From assembly GCA_001767525.1 (NCBI GenBank), contig MELF01000039.1:55825-119824 (forward strand): 64,000 nucleotides of DNA. The letters run 5' to 3'. The DNA comes from Acidobacteria bacterium RIFCSPLOWO2_12_FULL_68_19 (GTDB lineage: Bacteria > Acidobacteriota > Vicinamibacteria > Vicinamibacterales > UBA2999). Below, in pieces: positions 54,958 to 64,000 of the stretch (position 1 is the stretch's first letter; every line of letters begins with the position of its first letter). Under the pieces are notes generated by a model. It searched no databases. It saw only the letters and a list, made by a program, of their open reading frames with translations, and had not been told where the DNA came from. A program made the position numbers and the translations under genes.

Positions 54958-55992
54958 GTGGCGAACCTCCGCTTTCTCGAGGCATGCCGGCGCCAACCGG
55001 TGGACGCGACGCCCGTCTGGTTCATGCGCCAGGCCGGGCGCTACATGGCCGAGTACCGGGCCTTGCGCGAGGAACACTCGCTGCTCGAGATTTGCCGGAC
55101 GCCCGAGCTGGCCGCTGAAGTCACGCTCCAGCCCATCCGCCGCATCGAGGTCGATGCGGCGATCCTCTTCTCCGACCTGCTGCTGCCGCTCGAGCCGATG
55201 GGACTCCCCTTCGACTTCGTCAAGGGCGAGGGCCCGCAGCTCGAGCGGCCGATCGGCTCGCCGGCCGACATCGACCGCCTGCGAACCTTCGAGCCGCGGG
55301 CGGCGCTCGCGCCCGTGCTCGACGCGATCAAGCTGGTGCAGCGGGAGCTGGCGGGACGCGTTCCGCTCATCGGCTTCGTGGGCGCGCCGTTCACCCTGGC
55401 GTCGTACGCCATCGAAGGCGGCCATTCGAGCAATTTCGCCCGGACCAAGGCGTTGATGTACGGTCATCCGGAGGCGTGGCACCGCCTCTCGGAGCGCCTG
55501 GCGGCGGCCGCCGCCGAGTACCTCGTGGCGCAGATCGAAGCCGGCGTCGATGCGGTCCAGATCTTCGACTCGTGGGTCGGCGTGCTGAGCCAGGCCGACT
55601 ACCGCGAGTTCGCGCTGCCGCACACGCGGCGCATCTTCGACGCGGTCGGCCGCCGGGTGCCCACCATCCACTTCGGCACCGGCACCGCCGTCATCCTGGG
55701 CGAGCTGCGGGAGGCGGGCGGCGACGTCATTGGCGTCGACTGGCGGATCCCGATTGACGTGGCGTGGGAGCGTATCGGTCTCGATCGCGGAGTTCAGGGA
55801 AATCTCGACCCGACGGTGCTGCTCGGTCCGACCGAGCGGATGTTCAGCCAGGTCGACGACATCCTGGCGCGCGTCGGCGGGCGCCCCGGACACGTCTTCA
55901 ACCTCGGGCACGGCATCCTGCCGATGACGCCGGTCGAGCACGTCCAGATGCTCGCGCAGTACGTCCACAGCGCATCGCGGCGGGCGAGATGA
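54958..55992 (+). CDS. hemE: Uroporphyrinogen decarboxylase
   Basis: FLEACRRQPVDATPVWFMRQAGRYMAEYRALREEHSLLEICRTPELAAEVTLQPI...AAILFSDLLLPLEPMG. Confidence 0.97.
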   Translation: MANLRFLEACRRQPVDATPVWFMRQAGRYMAEYRALREEHSLLEICRTPELAAEVTLQPIRRIEVDAAILFSDLLLPLEPMGLPFDFVKGEGPQLERPIGSPADIDRLRTFEPRAALAPVLDAIKLVQRELAGRVPLIGFVGAPFTLASYAIEGGHSSNFARTKALMYGHPEAWHRLSERLAAAAAEYLVAQIEAGVDAVQIFDSWVGVLSQADYREFALPHTRRIFDAVGRRVPTIHFGTGTAVILGELREAGGDVIGVDWRIPIDVAWERIGLDRGVQGNLDPTVLLGPTERMFSQVDDILARVGGRPGHVFNLGHGILPMTPVEHVQMLAQYVHSASRRAR

Positions 55993-55999
55993 ACCCGCC

Positions 56000-57370
56000 A
56001 TGACCGACAGGCTCAAGGATGTGGTCGTCGTCGGCGGCGGGATTGCGGGGCTCGCCGCCGCCTACGAACTGCGGCGGCGCGGCATCGACGTCGAACTCCT
56101 CGAGGCGGCGCCGCGGACGGGCGGCGTCATCGTCACCGATCGGATCGATGGCTGGGTGATCGACGGCGGTCCCGACGCGCTGCTCGTCCAGAAGCCGGCC
56201 GCAATCGATCTCTGCCGGGAGCTCGGGCTTGCTGACCGGCTGGTGCCAACGCTGCTCCCACGCAGCGCCTACGTGCTCCGCGACGGCCGTCTTCGCCGGC
56301 TCGCGGAGGGTTCCCTCCTCGGCTTCCCCATCAGCGTCACGGCTCTGGCCGCCTCATCGCTCTTTACGTGGCCGGGCAGGCTCCGGATGGCGTGCGAGAT
56401 CGCGATCCCGCGAGCGGAGGTCGATGACGAGTCGATTGCCTCCTTCGTCCGGAGGCGATTCGGCGAGGAAGCGGCGGCCTATCTCGCCGAGCCGCTCCTC
56501 GCCGGCATTCATGCCGGCGACGCCGAGCGGCTGTCGATGCGGACGCTGTTTCCTCGGCTGCTCGACGCGGAGCAGCGCACCGGAAGCGTCTTGCGGTCGC
56601 TGCGCGCGCGGCGCGTGCGGCCCTCGCCGGGCGGCGCATTCCTGTCGCTCCCGGGCGGCATGAGCGAGCTCGTCGATGCGGTCTCCGCGGCGCTGGGCGC
56701 CGACTGCGTACGGTTGTCGACGCGCGCCACCGCAGTCGCCCGGGAGGACGTCCTCATCGTCGAGTGCCCGCCGGCCACGCTGCGCGCGCGCGCGGTGGTT
56801 CTCGCGGTGCCGGCGTGGGCGGCTGCGGAGCTGGTGCGCCGCTTCGACGCGACGCTGGCGGGACTCTGCGACCGGGTGCCCTACGCCTCGACCGCCACGG
56901 TGGCGCTCGGCTACCGGCGCGACCAGATCCGCCACCCGTTGGACGGGAGCGGATTCGTGGTGCCGCGGGTAGAACAGGTCCCGCTCCTTGCGGCGACCTG
57001 GGTGACCTCCAAATGGCCCGGACGGGCCCCGGCCGGTCACGCACTCCTCCGGGCGTTCTTCGGCGGCGGACGCGACCCTCACCGCGTCGAACGGCCGGAC
57101 GAGGAGCTCGTCGCCACCGCCCGGAACGTACTCGGCCAGGTACTCGAGATCACCGGCGACCCGGGTCTCACGCGGGTCTACCGCTTTCCGCGCCAGGCTC
57201 CGCAGTACGAGGTGGGCCACCTGCAGCGCGTTGCCGCCATCGAACAGCGGGCGGCATCGATTCCCGGGCTGTTCCTGGCGGGCAGCGGCTTCCGCGCGAC
57301 CGGGATTCCGGACTGCGTTGCCGATGGGCGCGCCGCTGGCGCGCGGGCGGCGGAGTACGTGGGAACGTAG
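56000..57370 (+). CDS. hemY: Protoporphyrinogen oxidase
   Basis: VVVVGGGIAGLAAAYELRRRGIDVELLEAAPRTGGVIVTDRIDGWVIDGGPDALLVQKP. Confidence 0.94.
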   Translation: MTDRLKDVVVVGGGIAGLAAAYELRRRGIDVELLEAAPRTGGVIVTDRIDGWVIDGGPDALLVQKPAAIDLCRELGLADRLVPTLLPRSAYVLRDGRLRRLAEGSLLGFPISVTALAASSLFTWPGRLRMACEIAIPRAEVDDESIASFVRRRFGEEAAAYLAEPLLAGIHAGDAERLSMRTLFPRLLDAEQRTGSVLRSLRARRVRPSPGGAFLSLPGGMSELVDAVSAALGADCVRLSTRATAVAREDVLIVECPPATLRARAVVLAVPAWAAAELVRRFDATLAGLCDRVPYASTATVALGYRRDQIRHPLDGSGFVVPRVEQVPLLAATWVTSKWPGRAPAGHALLRAFFGGGRDPHRVERPDEELVATARNVLGQVLEITGDPGLTRVYRFPRQAPQYEVGHLQRVAAIEQRAASIPGLFLAGSGFRATGIPDCVADGRAAGARAAEYVGT

Positions 57371-57453
57371 ACTCGCAGTATGGGCGCCAGACCTGCACGA
57401 CTCCCGTCGCGACACGTCGCTGAACGAGACAGCGGACATTCGTCGTTCCCCGT

Positions 57454-57597
57454 CGAGCCGGTTCCAGATGTTCCGGCGAGGACGAGCCAGAAACCTCCGA
57501 CCAGTGAACCGCGAACCCGCGAACCGACCGTGAACACGAACCGAGCACCACGCACCGAGAAGCGTGAACGACTGAGCCATGAATAGTGCGGGGTAGG
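57454..57597. repeat. Interspersed repeat copy 1 (upstream of arginase)
   Basis: cgagccggttccagatgttccggcgaggacgagcc...cgtgaacgactgagccatgaatagtgcggggtagg; about 89% hand-aligned identity to 58632-58775. Confidence 0.85.
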
Positions 57598-57602
57598 ACA
57601 CC

Positions 57603-58511
57603 ATGAAACCGGTTCACATCATCGGCGTGCCGCTCGACCTCGGCGCCGGCCGCCGCGGCGTCGACATGGGCCCTTCGGCCCTGCGGATCGCCGGCATGGG
57701 CGATCAGATCGCGGCGCTGGGGCGCACCGTCGTCGACAAGGGGGACCTGCCCGCCCCGATTCCCGAAACGCAGCGCCCGGCCGACACGCGCAAGAAGTAC
57801 GCGAAGGACATCGCACGAGTCTGCCACAAGCTCTTCGACCTGGCGCTCAAGTCGCTCGATGCAGGCGCCCTGCCGCTCGTCCTGGGCGGCGACCACAGCC
57901 TCGCCGCGGGATCGGTCGCCTCCAGCGCCGCCTGGGTACGGCGTACGTGCTCGCGGCCGCTCGGCCTCCTCTGGATCGACGCCCATGGCGACATGAACAC
58001 CCCCGACACGACGACGAGCGGGAACGTACACGGGATGCCGCTGGCGGCGCTGCTCGGCAACGAACCGGCCGAGCTCGCCTCGATCGGCTTCTCGCCGTCC
58101 GTGCTGCCGCAGCACACCGTGCTCGTCGGCATCCGCAACCTCGACGAGCGGGAGAAGGAGCGGATCCGCCAGTCCGGCGTCCACGTCTTCACGATGAAGG
58201 ACATCGATCGCGACGGCATCGCGTCGGTCGCCGAGCGGGCCCTCGCGCTCGCGGCCGACGGGACCGGCGGCATCCACGTCTCGTTCGACATGGACGTGTG
58301 CGACCCGTCGTTCGCACCGGGCGTCGGCACCCCCGTCAAGGGCGGGCTCGACTACCGCGAGGCGCACATGGTGATGGAAATGGTGGCCGATTCGCGCCGG
58401 CTCGTGGCACTCGACCTGGCGGAGATCAACCCGACGCTCGACCTGCGCAACACGACGGCCGAATTCGCCACGGAGCTGGCGCTATCGGCGTTCGGAAAGG
58501 GGATCCTCTAG
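57603..58511 (+). CDS. rocF: Arginase
   Basis: [89 protein letters not shown]. Confidence 0.97.
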   Translation: MKPVHIIGVPLDLGAGRRGVDMGPSALRIAGMGDQIAALGRTVVDKGDLPAPIPETQRPADTRKKYAKDIARVCHKLFDLALKSLDAGALPLVLGGDHSLAAGSVASSAAWVRRTCSRPLGLLWIDAHGDMNTPDTTTSGNVHGMPLAALLGNEPAELASIGFSPSVLPQHTVLVGIRNLDEREKERIRQSGVHVFTMKDIDRDGIASVAERALALAADGTGGIHVSFDMDVCDPSFAPGVGTPVKGGLDYREAHMVMEMVADSRRLVALDLAEINPTLDLRNTTAEFATELALSAFGKGIL

Positions 58512-58512
58512 C

Positions 58513-58775
58513 CTGGATTATTCACGAACGCGTCGTTCACACTGCTGGGTTCTCTCTTCTCCGTTCACACTGCTGGGTTCTCTCTTCTCCGTTCGTGTTC
58601 CGGTTCGGTTCTGCCGTTTGTCGGTCACCTTCGAGCCGGTTCGAGGTGTTCCGGCGAGGACGAGCCAGAGATCTCCGAACCTTGAACCGCGAACCCGCGA
58701 AGGGAATGTGAACACGAACCGAGCACCGAGCACCGAGAAGCGTGAACGACTGATTCATGAATAGTGCGGGCTAGG
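58513..58775. mobile_element. MITE-like element with terminal inverted repeats; contains repeat copy 2 (58632-58775)
   Basis: Left end ...ATTCACGAACGCGTCGTTCAC; right end reverse complement CCTAGCCCGCACTATTCATGAATCAGTCGTTCAC. Confidence 0.55.
58534..58589. repeat. 28-bp perfect tandem duplication
   Basis: cgttcacactgctgggttctctcttctc x2. Confidence 0.95.
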
Positions 58776-58811
58776 CTGGCAGGCGGCAACGGTTCCGGGT
58801 TCCAGGGCCAG

Positions 58812-60761
58812 TTACCGACTGGCGAGAATCCGTTCAATCTCGTCCATGATGCGGTTCATCGTCCGCATCGTCACCTCCAGCGGCTCGTCGGTGGTCATGT
58901 CGACCCCGGCCTCTTTCAGCAGGTCGATGGGATACTTCGACCCACCCGACCCGATGAAGGCCAGGTATCGCGCGGTGGTCGCGGCGTCGCCTGCAACCAC
59001 CCGCGCCGCCAGCGTCTCGGCCGCCGTGAAGGAGGTGGCGTACTGAAACACGTAGAAGTCGCTGTAGAAGTGGGGAATGTAGCTCCATTCGTTGGCCACG
59101 TAGTCGTCGACAAAGAGCACGCCCTCGCCGTGGCCGTAGTAGCGCTTGGTGATGTCCAGATAGAGCTTCGCCAGCGCCTCGCCGGTGATCGGCTCGCCGC
59201 GCCAGCCCATCTCGTGCATCCGGAGCTCGAACTCGGCGAACTGCGTCTGCCGGAACACCGTCGCCTTGATGTTCTCGAGATAGCTGCCGAGCAGGGAGAG
59301 CCGCGTCGGCGGGTCCGTGATCTCCCGCAGCATGGAGTCGATGAGCAGCGCCTCGTTGAAGGTGGAGGCGACCTCGGCGACGAAGGTCGGATAGTCGGCG
59401 AGCGGGTACGGCTGACGCGTGTTCGAGAAGTGGCTGTGCATCGTGTGCCCCAGCTCGTGCGCCAGCGTGCTCACGTCGTTGTACTGGCCCAGGTAGTTGA
59501 GCAGGATGTACGGATGCACGTCGTAGGCGGCGCCGTTCGAGTACGCGCCCGAGCGCTTGCCGTCGGCGGGGAACCAGTCGAGCCACCGCTCGGCGAACGC
59601 CCGCGCGAGCACCGACACGTAGCCGCTGCCGAGCGGCGCGCTGGCCTTCATCACGAGCTGCTGCGCCTCCTCCGGCGAGTAGCGCAGGTTCACCGACGCG
59701 ACCAGCGGCGCATACAGGTCGTAGTAGTGCAGGTCGTCGGTAATCCCCATCATCCGCTTGCGCAGCCGCAGGTAGCGGTGGAAGGTCGGCAGGTGCCGAT
59801 TGACGCCGTCGACGAGCCGCATGTACACCGGCACCGGAATATTCGGCCGGTCGAGCGCCGCGTCGAGCGTCGAGCCGTACTTGCGCGCCTTGGCGTAGAA
59901 CACCGCCTTCTGCAGGCTCGAGTTCATCGTCGTGCCGAAGGTGCGTCCAAACGCGCCGAGCGCGCCGAAGAACGCCGCCATCGCCGCCTGCCGATCCTGG
60001 CGATCGGGCCGCGTCCGGAGTTCCGCGTAACCGGCCTGATCGACCTTCGCCGGGCGGCCGTCGCGCAGCGTGATCGTCGGATAGGGGAAGTCGGCGTTCG
60101 CCAGGATGCCGTAGATGTTCGAGGCCGACGCGGCCAGCGGCTGCGCGTCCGCCAGCAGCTTCTCCTCCGCGCCGGTCAGCGTATGCGCCGCGCGGCGGAC
60201 GATGTCGCGCAGGTAGAAGGCATAGACCGCCAGACGCGGCTCCGAGGCGAGGAACCGCTCGATCGTCTCGCTGCCGAGGCGGAGAAGCTCCGGCTCCAGG
60301 TACGACGCCTGCGCGTTGAACTCGGCGTGCAGCTGCTGCATCGCCTGCTGCATCCCCTGTGGTTCGCCGAGGCGCGTGTCCTCGTCGGCCAGCAGGCTCG
60401 CGTAGACGTAGAGGCGCGCGATCTGCTTGTCGAGCCGCGTCCGTTCCTCCAGCGCATCGGCGAGCGTCTCGGCCGACGACCCGAGCTTCCCGGCGAACTC
60501 CCTCACCCGGGGCACCTCCGCCGCGACCCGAGTCCGGGCCGCCCGCCATGCGGCGACATCGGAATAGACGTCGGCGAGATTCCACGTGTATTTCGCGTCC
60601 ACCGTCGCACGGTGGCGTGCCTGCCCCACGAGCGCTCCTGTCATACCCACCACCGTCACGGCAACGAACCACAGGAGCACAGGGACACGGCGAAGACGAC
60701 ACCCAGGTCCGACCGCTCCGTCCCTGGGCCCCTGCGGCCCGGAGCAACACACCATTCGCAA
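58812..60761 (-). CDS. pepF: Oligoendopeptidase F (M3B), secreted/membrane-anchored
   Basis: YTWNLADVYSDVAAWRAARTRVAAEV; TLAHELGHTMHSHFSN; FQYATSFTAAETLAARVV; start probably downstream of 60761. Confidence 0.94.
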   Translation of the reverse strand: MRMVCCSGPQGPRDGAVGPGCRLRRVPVLLWFVAVTVVGMTGALVGQARHRATVDAKYTWNLADVYSDVAAWRAARTRVAAEVPRVREFAGKLGSSAETLADALEERTRLDKQIARLYVYASLLADEDTRLGEPQGMQQAMQQLHAEFNAQASYLEPELLRLGSETIERFLASEPRLAVYAFYLRDIVRRAAHTLTGAEEKLLADAQPLAASASNIYGILANADFPYPTITLRDGRPAKVDQAGYAELRTRPDRQDRQAAMAAFFGALGAFGRTFGTTMNSSLQKAVFYAKARKYGSTLDAALDRPNIPVPVYMRLVDGVNRHLPTFHRYLRLRKRMMGITDDLHYYDLYAPLVASVNLRYSPEEAQQLVMKASAPLGSGYVSVLARAFAERWLDWFPADGKRSGAYSNGAAYDVHPYILLNYLGQYNDVSTLAHELGHTMHSHFSNTRQPYPLADYPTFVAEVASTFNEALLIDSMLREITDPPTRLSLLGSYLENIKATVFRQTQFAEFELRMHEMGWRGEPITGEALAKLYLDITKRYYGHGEGVLFVDDYVANEWSYIPHFYSDFYVFQYATSFTAAETLAARVVAGDAATTARYLAFIGSGGSKYPIDLLKEAGVDMTTDEPLEVTMRTMNRIMDEIERILASR

Positions 60762-60785
60762 ACCCCTAGTTTATGATGCCTCCTG

Positions 60786-61811
60786 GTGCCGCGTCTGCCT
60801 CTCCGCCACGACTGGGCCGACCTCGACGATGAGCAGCTCCTCGACGTCCGCATGTCGGACCTGCCGCTCCAGATCGAAGGGACGCTGGCGGAGCGGCTTG
60901 CACGGATTCGGACGGAGCTCGACTCGCACGGCCTGCAGTGTCCGCTCCATTTCTACCTGTCGGACGAATGGTTCACGCCCGATGGCGCCACGGCGATCGC
61001 GATTCCCTTCTACCTCGCCCACCCGCGTCTCGCCCGACTCGAGGAAGCGCAGATGCTCGAGGTCGAAGGCGGAGAGCACGAGTCGTGCATGCGCATCCTG
61101 CGGCACGAGTCGGGGCACGCGATCGACAACGCATACCGCCTGCGCCTGCGCCGGCACCGGCGGCGCATCTTCGGGTCGCCGTCGAAGCCCTACCCCGAGT
61201 CCTATACGCCAAAGCCGTACAGCAAGAGCTACGTCCTCCACCTCGATGCCTGGTACGCCCAGAGCCACCCCGATGAGGACTTCGCGGAAACCTTTGCCGT
61301 CTGGCTGACGCCCACGAGCCAGTGGCAGCCGCGCTATGCCGAATGGCCCGCGCTCAAGAAGCTCGAGTACATGGACGAACTGATGGCGTCGGTCCGCGCC
61401 AGGCCGCCGAAGATCGACAACCCGGTCGAGGTGGAGCCGCTCCGCCGGCTGCGCAAGACGCTGCGGCGGCACTACCGCAACAAGCGGCGCTACTACGGCC
61501 TCGACTACCCGAATTTCTACGACCGCGATCTCCGCCGGCTCTTCTCCGACGCCCCGGAGTGTGCCGGGAACATCACCGCCGCGCAGTTCATCACCCGCAT
61601 CCGCCGGCCGACGCGGCGCCTCGTGTCGAGCTGGACCGGCATCTACCAGTACACGATCGATCAGGTGCTGGAGGACATGGTGGCGCGCTGCCGGGAGCTG
61701 AAGCTCCGCCTCGCGGTGCCCGAGGAGCAGGCGCGTCAGGACTTCGCCGTGCTGCTCACCGTGCAGGCGATGAACTACCTCCACAGCGGCGGGCACCGGG
61801 TGATTCTCTAG
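60786..61811 (+). CDS. Putative zinc-binding metallopeptidase
   Basis: ILRHESGHAIDNAYRLRLRRHRRRIFGSPSKPY ... HPDEDFAETFAVWLTPTSQW. Confidence 0.87.
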   Translation: MPRLPLRHDWADLDDEQLLDVRMSDLPLQIEGTLAERLARIRTELDSHGLQCPLHFYLSDEWFTPDGATAIAIPFYLAHPRLARLEEAQMLEVEGGEHESCMRILRHESGHAIDNAYRLRLRRHRRRIFGSPSKPYPESYTPKPYSKSYVLHLDAWYAQSHPDEDFAETFAVWLTPTSQWQPRYAEWPALKKLEYMDELMASVRARPPKIDNPVEVEPLRRLRKTLRRHYRNKRRYYGLDYPNFYDRDLRRLFSDAPECAGNITAAQFITRIRRPTRRLVSSWTGIYQYTIDQVLEDMVARCRELKLRLAVPEEQARQDFAVLLTVQAMNYLHSGGHRVIL

Positions 61812-62070
61812 TCGGTCATCGTCGCCGAGGCGGCGCCTGGACCGCGATGCGGCCCCACACGCGAATCGTGTACTCGTTGCCGGCCCGCATCGCAGTCCCA
61901 GGCGCGCGGAGCGCGCGCCAAGCAGATACGGCCAACCAGCCAGGGGCGAGGCGTCGCAGCCATCGGGATATCAAAGGCGAGCACGTGGCTGGTTTCAGAT
62001 GAGGATCGGGCGGACCGGGTGACGCTATAATCGTGGCCCTCGGACGTATGCACATGGTGGGAGGAGCAGC

Positions 62071-62931
62071 ATGACGGTGTCTTCGTGGGTCCGCCGCGCC
62101 CTGGCGGCAGTCGGTGTGATGACGCTGGCAGCGGTGACGGCCACGGTCCAGGCGCGTTCGCCACAGGCGTCGGCGGCTCAGGGGGCGTCGAAGCCGGCCG
62201 AGGAGGAGTTCGTCCCGCAAGTCGGCCAGGCCGGCAAGGACGTTGTCTGGGTGCCGACGCCGCCCGAGCTCGTCGAGGCGATGCTCGACATGGCGAAGGT
62301 CACGCCGCAGGACTACGTCATCGACCTCGGGTCTGGCGACGGGCGCAACGTGATTGCCGCCGCCAGGCGCGGCGCGCGGGCCCTCGGCGTCGAATACAAC
62401 CCGAAGATGGTGGCGCTCTCCACGCGGAACGCCGCCGCCGCCGGCCTCGCCGGTCGGGCCGCCTTCGTCGAGGGCGACATGTACGAGGCTGACATCTCCA
62501 AGGCAAGCGTGATGGCGCTCTTCCTGCTCCCGAGCAACATGCTCCAGCTCCGCCCGAAGTTCCTCGACCTGCGCCCCGGCAGCCGCATCGTGTCGAACAC
62601 GTTCGGCATCGAGGGGTGGACGCCCGACGAGACGCGCACCATCGAAGGCAACTGCAGCGCGTGGTGCACGGCGCTCCTGTGGATCGTCCCGGCGAAGGTC
62701 GGCGGCAAGTGGCGGCTCGGCGACGGCGAGCTGATGCTCGAACAGGAGTACCAGATGGTGAAGGGGGCGCTCGACGCCAAGCCGCTTGCCAACGGCCGGC
62801 TGCGGGGCGATCAGATTCGCTTCGTCGTCGGGACGACCGAGTACACCGGACGCGTGGACGGGAACCGGATCGAAGGGAACCTGCGCGGCGGCGGACCGGC
62901 CACGAACTGGACGGCGACGCGGGCGAACTGA
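62071..62931 (+). CDS. Class I SAM-dependent methyltransferase with apparent signal peptide
   Basis: MTVSSWVRRALAAVGVMTLAAVTATVQARSPQA; DYVIDLGSGDGRNVIAAARRGARALGVEYNP. Confidence 0.85.
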   Translation: MTVSSWVRRALAAVGVMTLAAVTATVQARSPQASAAQGASKPAEEEFVPQVGQAGKDVVWVPTPPELVEAMLDMAKVTPQDYVIDLGSGDGRNVIAAARRGARALGVEYNPKMVALSTRNAAAAGLAGRAAFVEGDMYEADISKASVMALFLLPSNMLQLRPKFLDLRPGSRIVSNTFGIEGWTPDETRTIEGNCSAWCTALLWIVPAKVGGKWRLGDGELMLEQEYQMVKGALDAKPLANGRLRGDQIRFVVGTTEYTGRVDGNRIEGNLRGGGPATNWTATRAN

Positions 62932-63150
62932 ACTCCCGCTACCGGCCATCCCTGGCGCGGCTCGTTCTCCCTGTGTCTGACCCTTATTGGCGCCGAGGAC
63001 GTCTTGTGCGATAAGGAGCTCATCCTGCGGTCAGCTCCCTTCGTCGAGCGCACCCTCGGCGTTGGGGGGAAGCGCTCAACTCGAGCACTCCCCCCGGGTC
63101 GAGGCCGCCAGAAATTACCTATAATTGGTGCTTCGCGGGAGGATCTTCTC

Positions 63151-63837
63151 ATGCGTCTCATGCTGCTCGCACCGGCGTCGCTCGTCATCTGCCTCGCGGT
63201 CCCCGCCTCGGCGCAGGAATGGATTGAGTACGGTAATCGCGAAGAGGGATTCACCGTGAACTTGCCCGGACAACCCCAGGTGCGGGAGATCACCTGGCCC
63301 TCGGAGTACGGAATGGTCTTTCCCGGACGCGTCTACTCGGCGCCACGCGGACGGGAACGCTATTCGGTGACCGTGATCGACTACCGGGACGCCGAAAAGC
63401 AGTACGCGGCGCTCAACCACCCGCCGTCGTTCCGCCAGGCGGTCTACTGGCAGATCGACATCATGGCCTCGATTCAGTACGCCGCGACCAAGCTCTTCCG
63501 GCAGAAGCCTGGCGCGAAGGTGACCTATGACGCGTGGCATTACATCGACCTGGTGGAAGGCCACCAGCTGCATCTGACCAACGCCGACGGGACCATCACG
63601 CACGCCGGTATCTACCTCCACGAGAACCGCCTGTACATCCTGGACGGCACCGTGCCGGCCGACGCACCGGAGCCCGGGCTCTTCATCCAGTCGCTGGGGT
63701 TCCTCGACGCACAGGGCGAACACGTCCGGTACCGCGAGATCTACTCGAATCGCCTTCCGCCGGTCACCATCGGGGGACGGGGCGGGAGGGGGCGCGGTGG
63801 CGCCCAGGCTCCGGCACAGGATCAGCCGCAACGGTGA
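63151..63837 (+). CDS. Secreted hypothetical protein
   Basis: Signal peptide MRLMLLAPASLVICLAVPASAQ; SD GGGAGG; TATAAT upstream at 63120. Confidence 0.78.
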   Translation: MRLMLLAPASLVICLAVPASAQEWIEYGNREEGFTVNLPGQPQVREITWPSEYGMVFPGRVYSAPRGRERYSVTVIDYRDAEKQYAALNHPPSFRQAVYWQIDIMASIQYAATKLFRQKPGAKVTYDAWHYIDLVEGHQLHLTNADGTITHAGIYLHENRLYILDGTVPADAPEPGLFIQSLGFLDAQGEHVRYREIYSNRLPPVTIGGRGGRGRGGAQAPAQDQPQR

Positions 63838-63867
63838 CGTGTCGGCCCCCATCCGGCCCAAGGCAAC

Positions 63868-63896
63868 CTAGAGGCGGGTGTTGGGGTCGCCTCTAG
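63868..63896 (+). terminator. Hairpin downstream of the secreted protein gene (possible terminator, no T-tract)
   Basis: CTAGAGGCG-N11-CGCCTCTAG, perfect 9-bp stem. Confidence 0.45.
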
Positions 63897-64000
63897 TGTC
63901 TGCGCGCGAGGCCGTGTCGAGCCATAAGTAAGTGTTACCGAGCGGCGCATCGTCGCGCCATTAATGGTGTTACCGAAGGTGCAGGGGTTTTGAGAGGCGG

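Noticed and set aside
58534-58589. CRISPR-like repeat (two identical 28-bp units)
   Set aside because: The units are directly adjacent with no spacer, only two copies, and no cas genes.
58764-60776. 670-aa plus-strand ORF
   Set aside because: Antisense to pepF, whose zinc-site motif is intact on the minus strand.
61816-62949. 377-aa minus-strand ORF
   Set aside because: Antisense to the signal-peptide methyltransferase; no recognisable domain.

Overview
This is a 64-kb window of GC-rich bacterial chromosome. A VWFA-related Acidobacterial-type domain protein and the overall gene style suggest Acidobacteriota, but that is inference. Most of it is housekeeping and envelope genes: der, HU, priA, type-4 UDG, coaBC-rpoZ-gmk-yicC, an exopolysaccharide/glycan locus (about 15.8-28.5 kb), pgsA, hflX, glpX, mnmA, trxA/trxB, glgA, rpiB-pgl, hemE-hemY, arginase, pepF and one tRNA-Pro(GGG). 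I see no prophage, CRISPR array or complete transposon. The unexplained signal falls into four groups. (1) Several interspersed repeat families, some inserted in frame inside essential genes: two insertions in PriA and one in MnmA. A direct-repeat pair also flanks arginase. (2) A recurrent -10 box placed 5-8 nt before start codons, suggesting widespread leaderless transcription. (3) Small genes missed or obscured by the ORF track: a 45-aa very basic protein and a 68-aa Cys/His-rich protein. (4) A compact unexplained operon at 52.5-54.5 kb: a PD-(D/E)XK-like protein with a histone-H1-like tail, a conserved unknown and a TVP38/VTT membrane protein. All calls come from reading the sequence and translations; no searches were run.
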